This document shows, piece after piece, positions 51,400 through 60,795 of a stretch of 64,000 nt of DNA; the first letter of the stretch is position 1; every line of letters starts with the position of its first letter. The position numbers and the translations under genes are program-made. This DNA comes from JOPF133 sp052144935 (GTDB taxonomy: Bacteria; Acidobacteriota; Terriglobia; Bryobacterales; Bryobacteraceae). The stretch covers positions 7,548 through 71,547 of the forward strand of contig JBKQPR010000182.1 in NCBI GenBank assembly GCA_052144935.1. The letters are read 5' to 3'. A model generated the notes under the pieces. The model saw only the letters and a list, made by a program, of their open reading frames with translations. It made no database searches and was not told the origin of the DNA.

Positions 51400-54300
51400 A
51401 TGCCTCGATTTTCGATTCGCAATCCCTATTTCATTGTGGTCATCTGTCTTGCATTGGTCCTGCTGGGAGCGTTGGCCGTATTCAGCATGCCTGTGGATCT
51501 TTTCCCTCCCATTAATATTCCTCAGGTAATGGTCGCCACCTTCTACTCGGGAATGCCTCCGCAGGATATCGAAACCGATATCACCGACCCTTTGGAACGC
51601 TTCTTTACCCTCGCCAGCGGGGTCGACCACTTTGAATCCCGCTCGATGCTCGGCGTCAGCATCATCAAGATCACCTTTCAGACCGGCACCAGCGCCGATG
51701 CCGACGTGACCCAGATCTCGAATCTGGCCCTCGCCGACCTCAAGCGGCTGCCGCCTGGAACGTTGCCTCCCGTAGTGCTGAAATTCGACGCTTCCAGCCT
51801 GCCCGTCTGCCTGCTGACCGTGAAAGGGGAAGGGCTGAACGAGACACAACTGCACGACTTAGCCCAGTTTCAGATTCGCAACCAGATTCCCGGAGCGGTC
51901 AAGGGCGCGGTGATCCCTCCTCCATTTGGCGGCAAGTATCGCCAGGTCATGGTTTACGTGGACCCATATAAGATGTTCGCCAGGCAACTTAGCCCCATGG
52001 ATGTAGTCAATGCGGTGAACCAGTCGAATCTGATTCTGCCGGCGGGCGACGTGAAAATGGGGCCTTATGACTATTACGTCTATTCCAACAGCCTGGTGGA
52101 GAATGTCAATGACTTAAACGCGGTGCCCCTCAAGACCGTGGGCGCCAGGTGGGTCTCGGTCGGTGACATCGGAAAAGCCGAGGATGCCGCCCAAATTCAA
52201 TACAACATCGTTCGCGTGGATGGCCAGAAGTCCGCCTACGTGCCCATCATGAAACAGGGCGGCGACACGAACACCATTGAGGTGGTGAACGGGGTTCGAG
52301 ACCTGATCCCCAAGTTAGTCGACCTGCCCAAGCAATTGGTAGCCAGCGTGGCGTTCGATCAATCGGTCTATGTCAAGCAGGCGCTGGAGACCGTGGGGCA
52401 CGAAGGACTCATCGGGCTGATGCTCACCAGCCTGATGATCCTGATCTTTCTGGGAAGCCTGCGAGCTACCTCCGCGGTCCTGCTATCCATTCCCCTCTCG
52501 GCTCTCACCGCCGTCGTGATTATGTCCCTGATGGGAAGCACCATCAACACCATGATCCTGGGCGGACTGGCCCTGGCATTTTCCAGGGTCATCGATAACT
52601 CGGTGATTTCGCTCGAAAACATCTACCGACATCTCGAAATGGGTTCTGCGCCCGCGGTGGCCGCGGAGGTCGGCGGCGCCGAGGTCAACCTCGCGATTCT
52701 GGCCGCCACCCTGGTGGATGTGGTGGACTTTTTCCCCGTCACGCTGCTCTATGGAGTCAGCAAGTTCCTCTTTTCCGCGCTGGCCCTGGCCTTCTGCCTG
52801 GCGCTGCTGGCGTCCTTTGTAGTCTCCATGACCGTAATCCCGCTGTTCTGCTCGAAATTCCTCAAGGGCGTGCCCGGCGGGCACGGCGCCGGCCATGAGG
52901 CCCCTGCCGGCGGCGGCTCTCTCTTCACCAGGTTCAACCGGGTATTCAATCGCGGCTTCGGCAAGCTACTCGACGTTTATGAGCGGGCCGTGCGGTGGGC
53001 TTTGATACGCCCGGGCCTGACAGTGGCAGCGATTAGCCTGCTATTCCTCGCCAGCCTGGCGATCTATCCCTTCCTTGGATTGGCCTTTTTCCCGCGCACC
53101 GACGCCGGCCAGTTCACCATCAACGTCAAGGTTCCCACCGGCACCCGGATCGAGATGACCAACCAGTACATCGCCAAGGTGGAAGATCTCATTCGGCACA
53201 CCATCGACCCTCACGATATGAAGATGATCGTGTCGAATATCGGCGTCGTGCCCGACTTCTCTGCGCTGTACACCACCAACGCCGGCCCGTACACCGCCAC
53301 CGTACAGGTGGCCCTCCAGGACGATCACAAGGTCAGCAGCTTTGAATACATGGACCGCGTTCGGGATGGACTGGCGACACGCTTTCCCGATGTCCGGACG
53401 TTCTTCTCCAGCGGTTCGATGGTGGACGCGATCCTGAACTCCGGTATGCCCGCGCCCATCGATCTTCAGGTGAGCGGCTCCAACCTGCCGCTGATTTATG
53501 GGATCGCGCAGAATTTCGCCACCCAGATCCGCCGGTTGCCGGGCGTCGGCGAGGTATACATCCCTCAGGACATGAACTATCCCGCCCTGCGCCTGAATGT
53601 CGACCGCGTGCACGCCGGCGAACTTGGTTTGACCCAAAAGGACATCATCGACAATGTCATCACCGCCCTGAATTCGAATTACATGATCGCGCCCAATTAC
53701 TGGGTGGATTATAAAACCGGAAACGATTATTACCTGACAGTGCAATATTACGAAAACGGCGGACCTGCCATACACAATTTCACGGACTTGAGCAATATCC
53801 CCCTGCGGGCGCCGAATCTGAAGGAACCTACTACTCTCGATACGGTAGTCAAGCTCGATCGCTTCCTAACCACTACCGAATACGATCACTTCGCCATTCA
53901 AAGGGTGAGCGACGTGTACGTCACCCCGGCGGCAGAAGATCTGCAGACGCTCAAGAAAGCCATCGAAGGGCTCATCGATAACGCCAAGCCCCCCGAGGGC
54001 GTACACGTAACCCTGCGCGGCATGGTGCTCGGCATGGACGAGTCCTTCAAGCGATTCGGACTCGGCTTTGGTATTTCGTTTGCCCTGCTCTTCTTGATTC
54101 TGGTCGCGCAATTCCGGTCCTTCGTGGATCCGCTCCTTATCATGCTCGCCATTCCAATGGGATTTATCGGCGTACTGGTGATTCTGCCCCTGGTGCATAG
54201 CACTCTCAACGTGATGTCCCTGATGGGAGTGCTGATGCTGATCGGCATCGCGGATTCGAACAGCATCCTGATCGTGGATTTCGCCCACAACCTGGAGGGT

Positions 54301-54597
54301 CAGGGACTCCCGGTGGCGGACGCCGTGATTACCGCCTGCCGGGTCCGGCTGCGCCCCATCCTGATGACCTCGCTCGCGACCATCATTGGAATGATCCCGA
54401 TGGCTATGAAGTTAGGGACGGGAGCCGAGCAATACGCGCCTATGGCCCAGGCCATTATCGGAGGCCTGACCTCGTCGGTACTGCTAACCATCTTCATCGT
54501 GCCCGCCGCATATCTGTTGGTTTACGGCAGACGGGGACCGCGAGCGGGGCAGCCCGTCACCGGCGCGCAGGCTCTGCCACAACCGGAAGGAGCTTAA
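51400..54597 (+). CDS. RND family inner-membrane efflux pump (HAE1/AcrB-like)
   Basis: This 1065-residue pump has 12 predicted helices: an N-terminal helix (YFIVVICLALVLLGALAVFS), the TM2-6 block from LIGLMLTSLMILIFLGSLRA, a second half from RPGLTVAAISLLFL, and TM8-12 with LLFLILVAQFRSFVDPLLI. In TM4 the acidic pair of AcrB (DD) is I-D-N in SRVIDNSVISLENIYRHLE, and in TM10 the position of the conserved Lys is Ser in IADSNSILIVDFA. This pattern is shared by a common acidobacterial RND subclass. Substrates unknown. Confidence 0.93.
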   Translation: MPRFSIRNPYFIVVICLALVLLGALAVFSMPVDLFPPINIPQVMVATFYSGMPPQDIETDITDPLERFFTLASGVDHFESRSMLGVSIIKITFQTGTSADADVTQISNLALADLKRLPPGTLPPVVLKFDASSLPVCLLTVKGEGLNETQLHDLAQFQIRNQIPGAVKGAVIPPPFGGKYRQVMVYVDPYKMFARQLSPMDVVNAVNQSNLILPAGDVKMGPYDYYVYSNSLVENVNDLNAVPLKTVGARWVSVGDIGKAEDAAQIQYNIVRVDGQKSAYVPIMKQGGDTNTIEVVNGVRDLIPKLVDLPKQLVASVAFDQSVYVKQALETVGHEGLIGLMLTSLMILIFLGSLRATSAVLLSIPLSALTAVVIMSLMGSTINTMILGGLALAFSRVIDNSVISLENIYRHLEMGSAPAVAAEVGGAEVNLAILAATLVDVVDFFPVTLLYGVSKFLFSALALAFCLALLASFVVSMTVIPLFCSKFLKGVPGGHGAGHEAPAGGGSLFTRFNRVFNRGFGKLLDVYERAVRWALIRPGLTVAAISLLFLASLAIYPFLGLAFFPRTDAGQFTINVKVPTGTRIEMTNQYIAKVEDLIRHTIDPHDMKMIVSNIGVVPDFSALYTTNAGPYTATVQVALQDDHKVSSFEYMDRVRDGLATRFPDVRTFFSSGSMVDAILNSGMPAPIDLQVSGSNLPLIYGIAQNFATQIRRLPGVGEVYIPQDMNYPALRLNVDRVHAGELGLTQKDIIDNVITALNSNYMIAPNYWVDYKTGNDYYLTVQYYENGGPAIHNFTDLSNIPLRAPNLKEPTTLDTVVKLDRFLTTTEYDHFAIQRVSDVYVTPAAEDLQTLKKAIEGLIDNAKPPEGVHVTLRGMVLGMDESFKRFGLGFGISFALLFLILVAQFRSFVDPLLIMLAIPMGFIGVLVILPLVHSTLNVMSLMGVLMLIGIADSNSILIVDFAHNLEGQGLPVADAVITACRVRLRPILMTSLATIIGMIPMAMKLGTGAEQYAPMAQAIIGGLTSSVLLTIFIVPAAYLLVYGRRGPRAGQPVTGAQALPQPEGA

Positions 54598-55944
54598 ATG
54601 CGATTCGTACAAGCAATTCCAACTCCCGGTCGGAAACGCCGCCCGGCAGGACTCCGGGTTTGCGTGCTCGCCGCCGCCTGGACAATGTCCGCTTTCGGTC
54701 AGACCGGCGCCCCTGTGCAGTTGAAACTCAGCGACGCGGAGGCCTTGGCCTTGAAGAACCATCCTCAAGTGCTGGCGGCGCAGAACGAGACGTTCGCTCA
54801 GAGCCGCCGCGTCGTGGAAGCGCGTTCCTCTTACTACCCGTCGGTCAACGGGGAAGTGACTGGTTCGGCAGCCAATATAGGAGCGCGGATTGGAGCCGGA
54901 TTCCTCTCCGCTTCCAGTGTCTTCGACCGGTTCGGCGATGGAGTGGAAATCTCCCAGTTAATCACCGATTTCGGGCGCACACCCAGCTTAGTCTCGCAAT
55001 CGAAATTGCAGGCCAACGCGGCGGAACAAAACTACCAGGCGACCCGCTATGACGTCCTGTTGCGCGTGAATCAGGCCTACTTCAACTCCTTGCGCTCGCA
55101 GGCGCTGATCAAGGTCGCGCAGAAAACCGTCGATGCACGTCAACTGCAGGCCAGCCAGATAACCGAACTGGCCCGGAACAACCTGCGCTCCCAACTGGAC
55201 GTCAGCTTTGCGGATGTTACCGTTTCCCAGGCCAAATTGCTCTTGATCCGGTCGCAGAATTTGGTTCAGTCTGCTTTCGCGGAATTGACTCGCGCCCTGG
55301 GCGCACAACAAGCGGTCACTTATCAACTGGTGGAGGAAGCGACCCCGCCCAGTCCCCAGGCAAATGCCGAGGACTTAGTGGGTCAGGCGCTGCAGAACCG
55401 CCCGGAATTGGCCGCCCTTCGTTTAGCCCGCGACGCGGCTTACCGGTTTGAAGACGCCGAACGGGACCTCAAACGCCCCACGGCGAGTTTCGTTGGGGTG
55501 GCCGGGTATATGCCGTACATCGACCAGATTAATCTTCCTCGTGTCATTCCTAACGAATATGCCGGCGCCGGGGTGAATGTCCAGATCCCGGTCTTCAATG
55601 GCCACTTGTTCACGGCCCGCCGGGAAGAGGCCCATTATCGCGCGGTGGAAGCCGATCAGCGCGTGCGCGATCTGGAAGACAGCATCGCACGCGACGTCCG
55701 GGCCGCCTGGGCCGACGCCCAGACCGCCTATCAGGCGCAGACTGTAACCGCCGAGTTCCTCCGGGAAGCTACCATGGCTCTGGACCTGGCTGAGGGTCGC
55801 TTCCAACTCCAACTGTCCACTATTGTGGAGTTGACCCAGTCCCAACTGAATCAGACCGAAGCGGAGATCGAAAACCTGAACGCCAAGTACGACTACCAGA
55901 GCCTGTACGCGGCGCTTCAGTACGCGATTGGCGCGCTGCGGTAG
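54598..55944 (+). CDS. TolC family outer-membrane channel
   Basis: This 448-residue protein begins with a long signal region (to about residue 38) and has two OEP domains: LKLSDAEALALKNHPQVLAAQNE at the start of the first, then RPELAALRLARDAAYRFEDAERDLKRPTASF and a C-terminal helix FQLQLSTIVELTQSQLNQTEAEIENLNAKYDYQ in outline. It forms the trimeric exit duct of the tripartite pump. The ATG directly follows the RND stop with no intergenic base. Confidence 0.93.
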   Translation: MRFVQAIPTPGRKRRPAGLRVCVLAAAWTMSAFGQTGAPVQLKLSDAEALALKNHPQVLAAQNETFAQSRRVVEARSSYYPSVNGEVTGSAANIGARIGAGFLSASSVFDRFGDGVEISQLITDFGRTPSLVSQSKLQANAAEQNYQATRYDVLLRVNQAYFNSLRSQALIKVAQKTVDARQLQASQITELARNNLRSQLDVSFADVTVSQAKLLLIRSQNLVQSAFAELTRALGAQQAVTYQLVEEATPPSPQANAEDLVGQALQNRPELAALRLARDAAYRFEDAERDLKRPTASFVGVAGYMPYIDQINLPRVIPNEYAGAGVNVQIPVFNGHLFTARREEAHYRAVEADQRVRDLEDSIARDVRAAWADAQTAYQAQTVTAEFLREATMALDLAEGRFQLQLSTIVELTQSQLNQTEAEIENLNAKYDYQSLYAALQYAIGALR

Positions 55945-55959
55945 GGAAGTTCGTAGATC

Positions 55960-56520
55960 ATGCGCGCAGACAGAGCGGTGCTTTTTCGCGAAAAGCAGTC
56001 GTTCCACCTGGGCTACGCCAGGATTGCCCTCGCGATGCCGCCTGCGGCGCTGGTGATCATTAGTTGCCGCCAGATTATCTGGCATCGTCCCTGGGGGGAC
56101 CCTCCCACGACAAACGGTGGCCTCCTGTTCCTGACGGCCCTCATTCTGTTGGTCTATATCCGCTTGATCACGGTCCGGCTCGTCACCGAACTGCGGCCGG
56201 CGCAGCTTTCGGTTGCCATGAAGGGGCTTTGGCGGCGGACTCGGGTCGCCCTTGCGGACATTCGCAAGGCCGTTGCGGTCGAATACGATCCAGTGACCGA
56301 GTACCGCGGCTACGGCGTCCGCTCCGGCCCTCGCGGACAGGCCTACATCGCGTCCGGCAGCCAGGCGGTTCAACTGGAGCTGCGGGACGGCCGCAAGCTG
56401 TTGATAGGCTCTCAGCGGCCTCAGGAATTGGCTCGCCGGATTGCTGAAGCCCAGCGCCAACTGAAGTTGGTTTCGTCATCGGAAGCACTTCCGCCGCGCC
56501 GCGAGTTACCCGCCGGCTGA
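55960..56520 (+). CDS. Two-helix membrane protein with PH-like domain, unknown function
   Basis: This 186-residue protein has two transmembrane segments (about 20-38 and 52-72). A cytoplasmic bPH-like domain follows, with RRTRVALADIRKAVAVEYDP and GYGVRSGPRGQAYIASGSQAVQLELRDGRKLLIGSQRPQELARRI in outline. The latter is typical of DUF6141-like proteins. It follows the TolC gene by 15 bases and is probably the last gene of the efflux operon. Role unknown. Confidence 0.7.
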   Translation: MRADRAVLFREKQSFHLGYARIALAMPPAALVIISCRQIIWHRPWGDPPTTNGGLLFLTALILLVYIRLITVRLVTELRPAQLSVAMKGLWRRTRVALADIRKAVAVEYDPVTEYRGYGVRSGPRGQAYIASGSQAVQLELRDGRKLLIGSQRPQELARRIAEAQRQLKLVSSSEALPPRRELPAG

Positions 56521-56605
56521 TTTCTACTCCGATCGTCGTATTTACTTGATCACGACTACGCACTACGCTCGAACTGACTGCTGCCGCGGTCGTCGAGCGG
56601 AGTCA

Positions 56606-57511
56606 ATGGCCCAGAGGGTTTTCCATGCCGGTGGGAGGCTTGCCTTGGCACTTTGTCTTACGCTCGCGCCCAACTTGGCGAAGGACAAAAACAAGGACAA
56701 CCGAAAGGACCTGGATGCTATTGGCAGCCGGGATGTGGGCAAAGGCCTGAACCTCTACTCTTTTGAGAGAGAGATCGCGCTCGGGAAACGGATGTCGCAG
56801 CAAGTCGAACGCGGGGCCAAGGTCGTTGACGACCCGATGGTTGCCGCGTATGTCGACCGGCTGGGCCAAAACCTCGCGCGGCACTCTGGCTCCAAAGTTC
56901 CTATCATGATCGAGGTTCTGGATAACCGCGAGGTGAATGCGCTGGCTCTGCCGGGCGGCTTTTGCTTCGTCAACTCCGGCGCGATTTTGGAATCCAACAC
57001 CGAGGCGGAACTCGCCGCCGTCTTGGCCCACGAGATCGCTCACGTGGCGGCCCGCCACGGAACGCGTATGGCGACCAGGGCCGAGCTTGCGCAGTATGCC
57101 ACGTTGCCGCTCATCTTTGCGGGAGGATGGGCCGCCTACCTCATTTACCGGGGAGCCGGTGCCGCCAGTCCGATCGGCCTCCTCAAGTTCTCGCGCGGGT
57201 TCGAGGCGGAGGCCGATAGGCTGGGACTTCAGTACATGTATAAAGCTGGCTACGACCCGGCTGCGCTGGCCGACTTCCTCGAAGACCTCGCGACCCTGCA
57301 AAGGAAGAGGCCGGGGCTACTCACCAAGTTGTTCGCAACGCATCCCCTGACGGAGGATCGCATCAAGGCGGCCCGGGACAGTATTCAACGCCTGGCGCCC
57401 CGGCCCGCGTACGTGTTGAATACCTCTGAGTTTATGGACGTGAAGGCGCGGCTGGCCATGCTCGAGAATGAGCGCGATCCACAGCGCCCCACGCTGAAGG
57501 TGAGGAACTGA
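56606..57511 (+). CDS. M48 family metalloprotease (BepA/LoiP-like)
   Basis: From ATG 56606 this is a 301-residue exported protease with a short hydrophobic leader (RLALALCLTLAPNLA). The zinc motif HEIAH is at residues 142-146, the EAEADRLG motif near 200-207, and the conserved NALALPGGFCFVNSGAI precedes them. There is no TPR extension of the BepA kind. M48 periplasmic proteases degrade misassembled outer-membrane proteins. It converges with an HtrA gene only 16 bases away, forming a small envelope quality-control cluster. Confidence 0.92.
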   Translation: MAQRVFHAGGRLALALCLTLAPNLAKDKNKDNRKDLDAIGSRDVGKGLNLYSFEREIALGKRMSQQVERGAKVVDDPMVAAYVDRLGQNLARHSGSKVPIMIEVLDNREVNALALPGGFCFVNSGAILESNTEAELAAVLAHEIAHVAARHGTRMATRAELAQYATLPLIFAGGWAAYLIYRGAGAASPIGLLKFSRGFEAEADRLGLQYMYKAGYDPAALADFLEDLATLQRKRPGLLTKLFATHPLTEDRIKAARDSIQRLAPRPAYVLNTSEFMDVKARLAMLENERDPQRPTLKVRN

Positions 57512-57527
57512 CGTCGCACAGGCGGGT

Positions 57528-58940
57528 TCATTCGATTTCGAACGCGACGTACTGAAATCTGCCGTCGCGTTCGATTTGCAGCACCACCGCATCTCCGCGT
57601 TTGAAGGAGTTGATCGTTTCCTGGAAGGCGGATAACAGCGCCATCGGCACGTTGTTGACTGCATGAATGATATCGCCCTGCTGGAGATCCACAAACTGGG
57701 CTTGGCCCTGAGACGCCTTGGCGGCGACGATGATGCCATAGGAGCGGCGAAGGTCCGGCAGCAACCTGGCGACGTCCTTATCGATCTCGATGCATAGGAT
57801 CCCCAACCTTGGGATGAGGTTCTTCTCCGGTGACGCCAACGAGGCCAATGGGTCCCACGGCGCTGATTGCTCCTTCACCTCCGCGGAAACTGTGAGCCGT
57901 TGGCCGGCGCGCTGGATGACCAGGCTGATCTTTTCGCCGCCTTGCCGCCGGTAAATGTCGTCCTCGAACTGGCGGGCCGTTTCGATGACGTGCGTATTGA
58001 GGCTCAGGACGATATCTCTTCGTTTGAGTCCCGCGACGTCGGCCGGGCTGTTTGGTTCCACGTCCGCAATGACCACCCCCTGCTGCAGCGGAAGGCCCAG
58101 TCCTTTGGCCATCACGGGGCTGATGTCCTGCACGAATAGACCGGCCGATCCACGCGAAACCTTGCCCTTGTGCCTGAGTTGCTCGTAAACGTTCCGGACA
58201 ACACTGCTGGGGATCGCAAAACCCAGCCCCTGGTTGCCGCCGGAACTGCTGACGATAAACGTGTTCAGCCCGATCAGCATGCCCCGTGTATCCACCAGGG
58301 CCCCGCCGCTATTGCCTGGGTTGATCGAAGCATCGGTCTGAATGTAGAGGATCGGATTATCGTCGCTGACAGCTCTGGCGGCGGCACTGACCACGCCCAT
58401 CGAAACCGAATTGCTCAGGCCCATCGGACTGCCGATGGCAAAGACCAGGTCTCCTTGGCGGAGGCTGTCGGAATCGCCCAAGCTCAATGCAGGAAGCCCG
58501 CTTTCGTCAATTCGGATCAGCGCCAGGTCCGACTCCGAATCGATGCCAATGACGCGCGCGTCCACACTTCGAGTGCGCGGGATCGATGCGGAATCCGCCT
58601 TCGGGGCGGCGGTCGTTTGGGTAGGAATCAGGACTCGCACACGGACCGCCCCCTGAACCACGTGGGCATTGGTCATGATGTAGCCCTCCGGGTCCACGAT
58701 TACGCCCGACCCGCTGGAGTTCTGGCGCGAAATCCGTGTAGCGCTCTGGCTCCTCTGATCGTCGCTGGTGGCGTATCCCATCACCAGAATCTCCACGACC
58801 GCGGGAGAGACGCGGTTGGTTAGTTCCCGGATGGAGCCGCTGAGCTGGATCAGAGGGTTTCTCTCACCGGGCTTCTGTGCGAGTGCGAAATGTGCTCCGG
58901 ATAAGACGAGCACCAAACCTGCCGTTACGCGGCACACCAT
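57528..58940 (-). CDS. HtrA/DegP-type serine protease with two PDZ domains
   Basis: This 470-residue protein has a signal peptide (residues 1-21) and the trypsin-like triad H93 (IMTNAHVVQG), D138 (SESDLALIRID) and S211 (NPGNSGGALV). PDZ1 spans about residues 255-345, with GVVIADVEPNSPADVAGLKRRD. A second PDZ at about 375-465 contains GIIVAAKASQGQAQFVDLQQGD. It degrades or refolds damaged periplasmic proteins. It is convergent with the M48 protease gene. Confidence 0.94.
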   Translation of the reverse strand: MVCRVTAGLVLVLSGAHFALAQKPGERNPLIQLSGSIRELTNRVSPAVVEILVMGYATSDDQRSQSATRISRQNSSGSGVIVDPEGYIMTNAHVVQGAVRVRVLIPTQTTAAPKADSASIPRTRSVDARVIGIDSESDLALIRIDESGLPALSLGDSDSLRQGDLVFAIGSPMGLSNSVSMGVVSAAARAVSDDNPILYIQTDASINPGNSGGALVDTRGMLIGLNTFIVSSSGGNQGLGFAIPSSVVRNVYEQLRHKGKVSRGSAGLFVQDISPVMAKGLGLPLQQGVVIADVEPNSPADVAGLKRRDIVLSLNTHVIETARQFEDDIYRRQGGEKISLVIQRAGQRLTVSAEVKEQSAPWDPLASLASPEKNLIPRLGILCIEIDKDVARLLPDLRRSYGIIVAAKASQGQAQFVDLQQGDIIHAVNNVPMALLSAFQETINSFKRGDAVVLQIERDGRFQYVAFEIE

Positions 58941-59340
58941 TGTCCACCCCTCAATCGAGCGATGATCGCCTGACCTGATTATCCGCCGAATCGCGGGTCA
59001 TTTGAAATACCAATTTCGCAGGATTCGCGGCGCCATGTGAGCCGGATGCTACGCCCGCCGCCCATGTCAAGGCGAGGAAACCGCGGAAATCCGGCCCTGG
59101 CCAAGCAATCCCCCGTCTGGGCGGCACCAAGTTCGTTCGCCGCGCACGGCATCGCTGGGCGCATACTATTCGGAAGTCGTGACAATACTCCGCTCAGACG
59201 ATAGGATCGGCGTTGAAAATAGTCTAGCTTGTAAACATAGTGATAGCTGAGCGGGCCGTCCGCGGCGTATAGCGATACCTTTCCTACTGGCCACCTGGGG
59301 CGGCCCGCTCAAGATAATCGTTGGTTGCAGGGAGATCTCA
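58941..59340. other. Gene-free divergent region with a possible structured leader
   Basis: No coding sequence is supported in this 400-base stretch between the htrA and receiver-like genes. GAGCGGGCCG (59249-59258) and CGGCCCGCTC (59301-59310) are a perfect inverted repeat enclosing 42 bases, 31 bases before the next ATG. They could form a hairpin in that gene's 5' leader. A GGGAG ribosome site precedes ATG 59341. Confidence 0.5.
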
Positions 59341-59889
59341 ATGGCTGACCCGGCCTCGGCAATCTTGAGACGCTTTCGAAATGTCAGCACCGTGGAACCT
59401 GTACCAAGTCGCGCGGCAGTGAGTGCGTGCCGCCAGCCCGCTCCGCTGACACCGGTCCTTCTGGCCTCCGCCCTCGAATCCGACTGCCGTGTCATGCGGG
59501 ATCTTTTAAATGGCACAAGCTATGTGCTGGTTCACGCGCCCAGTTGGAATCGGGCGCTCAACTTCATGGGCCACGTTGTCGTCCCAATCATATTGTATGA
59601 TCGGCTCTTTGACATCACTGACTGGCAATTAGGCGTAAAGAGGCTTGTCAGTTCCTGGCGAAGCCCGTCGGTCGTATTGCTGTCGCAGACCAGCGAGGAC
59701 GGCCTTCGGGATGACCTCATCGGTAGGGGAGGGTTTGAAGTTCTGGTACGGCCGCTGGAGTCCGTTCATGTCTTGCAAACTCTCGACCTGGCCCTCGCTT
59801 ATTTCTCTCTCCCCACGCCGCGTTCAGCAACGAGCCTCATTGCCTCGCGTCGATCTCCAGGTGCGGTGGTAGAAATAGCCCGACGTTGA
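59341..59889 (+). CDS. Receiver-like protein, degenerate
   Basis: This 182-residue protein has a receiver-domain layout: TPVLLASALESDCRVMRDLL, then VPIILYDRLFDITDWQ where the phospho-acceptor Asp would be, VVLLSQTSEDGLRDDLIGRGGFEVLVRPLESVHVLQTL in outline. The switch Lys at the end of strand 5 is replaced (VRPLE), and the N-terminal acidic pair is missing. It therefore probably acts without standard phosphorylation. There is no output domain. It faces a second receiver-like gene, 102 bases away. Confidence 0.65.
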   Translation: MADPASAILRRFRNVSTVEPVPSRAAVSACRQPAPLTPVLLASALESDCRVMRDLLNGTSYVLVHAPSWNRALNFMGHVVVPIILYDRLFDITDWQLGVKRLVSSWRSPSVVLLSQTSEDGLRDDLIGRGGFEVLVRPLESVHVLQTLDLALAYFSLPTPRSATSLIASRRSPGAVVEIARR

Positions 59890-59991
59890 TCCCGAACATC
59901 CCGAACATATCTCTCCTCACGCTTCCAATTAGCACCTATCTGCCTGCCGGCCACTCCGGAAAACCCATCAGCCGCCAGAAAGCGGTGTGGG

Positions 59992-60468
59992 CTACCGTGT
60001 GGAATCCGCGCAATGGAGGGGCGTCCGCCGGGGCGAGATTTCCTCTTGCCAGGCGCGGCGCTCTTTCGATGCTTCGTGGACAGTTTGTATCAGTCGTCTT
60101 ACGGCTCCAAAATCAAATGGCTTCCAGATAACGCCGCAGGCGCCCCGGTCGAACAAATCTCCCAGGAAGGGCCAGTCGACCGGGTCGGCGACGACCAGCA
60201 TCGTCACCAAGGGATGCCGGTCTGCGAGCAGGCGAAGGGCGCTTTGCCAGCATCCGCCCTCGAACACTACATCCGAAAGAAGTACTGTGCTCTCCGTCAC
60301 CGTCAGCAGAAAATCCGCCTGGTCGAGGGATTCCGCGTGGTGCATTCGGAGGCCGGTTAGCCTGAACACATTTCGGAGGAAAGTGAATTCGGAACGAAAT
60401 GAACTCAGAACCACGCAGTTGATATACAGGTCAATCGGTTGTCGTTGGAGGGCGGGTTGGTTCGGCAT
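59992..60468 (-). CDS. Receiver-like protein, no output domain
   Basis: This 158-residue protein resembles a receiver domain: INCVVLSSFRSEFTFLRNVFRL, the Asp of TVLLSDVVFEGGCWQSAL, TMLVVADPVDWPFLGDLFDRGACGVIWKPFDFGAVRRLI in outline, with the switch Lys in WKPFD. The N-terminal acidic residues for Mg binding are absent. It pairs convergently with the similar gene at 59341. Its upstream region contains the two parS sites. Confidence 0.65.
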   Translation of the reverse strand: MPNQPALQRQPIDLYINCVVLSSFRSEFTFLRNVFRLTGLRMHHAESLDQADFLLTVTESTVLLSDVVFEGGCWQSALRLLADRHPLVTMLVVADPVDWPFLGDLFDRGACGVIWKPFDFGAVRRLIQTVHEASKERRAWQEEISPRRTPLHCADSTR

Positions 60469-60654
60469 GAAGTCTCCACTTTGTGCGATGCTTGCCTCAA
60501 TCCAGTCTCCAGAATAGGCCAGGGCGCCAACGGCGAGAATACTGCAAACGGGGTATTGTGCCGGAATTGGAGCAGTACGGATAAGGCGGCCGGCGCCACG
60601 GGCAAGCGGACCGGAAAGCTCCGGGAAGTTTTAGTGAAAACAAAGCACTTATTT

Positions 60655-60670
60655 TGTTTCACGTGAAACA
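60655..60670. other. parS site 1 (ParB-binding centromere)
   Basis: TGTTTCACGTGAAACA is a perfect copy of the 16-base palindromic parS consensus bound by ParB during chromosome segregation. It is intergenic. Confidence 0.93.
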
Positions 60671-60711
60671 CTTTGGCGTTTGGCCGGACGCCGGCAGCGG
60701 ATAGAACGAGG

Positions 60712-60727
60712 TGTTTCACGTGAAACA
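60712..60727. other. parS site 2 (ParB-binding centromere)
   Basis: A second perfect TGTTTCACGTGAAACA, 57 bases from the first. Two exact copies this close are not expected by chance. Chromosomal parS sites normally cluster near oriC, so the locus is probably origin-proximal. Confidence 0.93.
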
Positions 60728-60795
60728 AACAGCGGGAGTTTCCGTTCCGGTAGCGGGTTTTGCCGGCTTCGAGCCGCTATAATTGAGAGTCCCCG

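Larger units (their letters stand above)
60469..60795. other. Divergent intergenic region carrying parS sites
   Basis: No gene is supported in these 327 bases. Frames here contain FHVK peptides that are by-products of the two parS palindromes. The promoters for the receiver-like gene and the permease gene must also lie here. Confidence 0.6.

Noticed and set aside
51400..54597. Altered proton-relay residues in the RND pump as a sign of inactivity
   Set aside because: The I-D-N pattern in TM4 and missing Lys in TM10 are, to my knowledge, common in one acidobacterial RND subclass.
60405..60728. Minus-strand frame beginning MFHVKH with a second FHVKQ
   Set aside because: The FHVK peptides are translations of the two parS palindromes; the rest lacks motifs and overlaps the true start region of a neighbouring gene.
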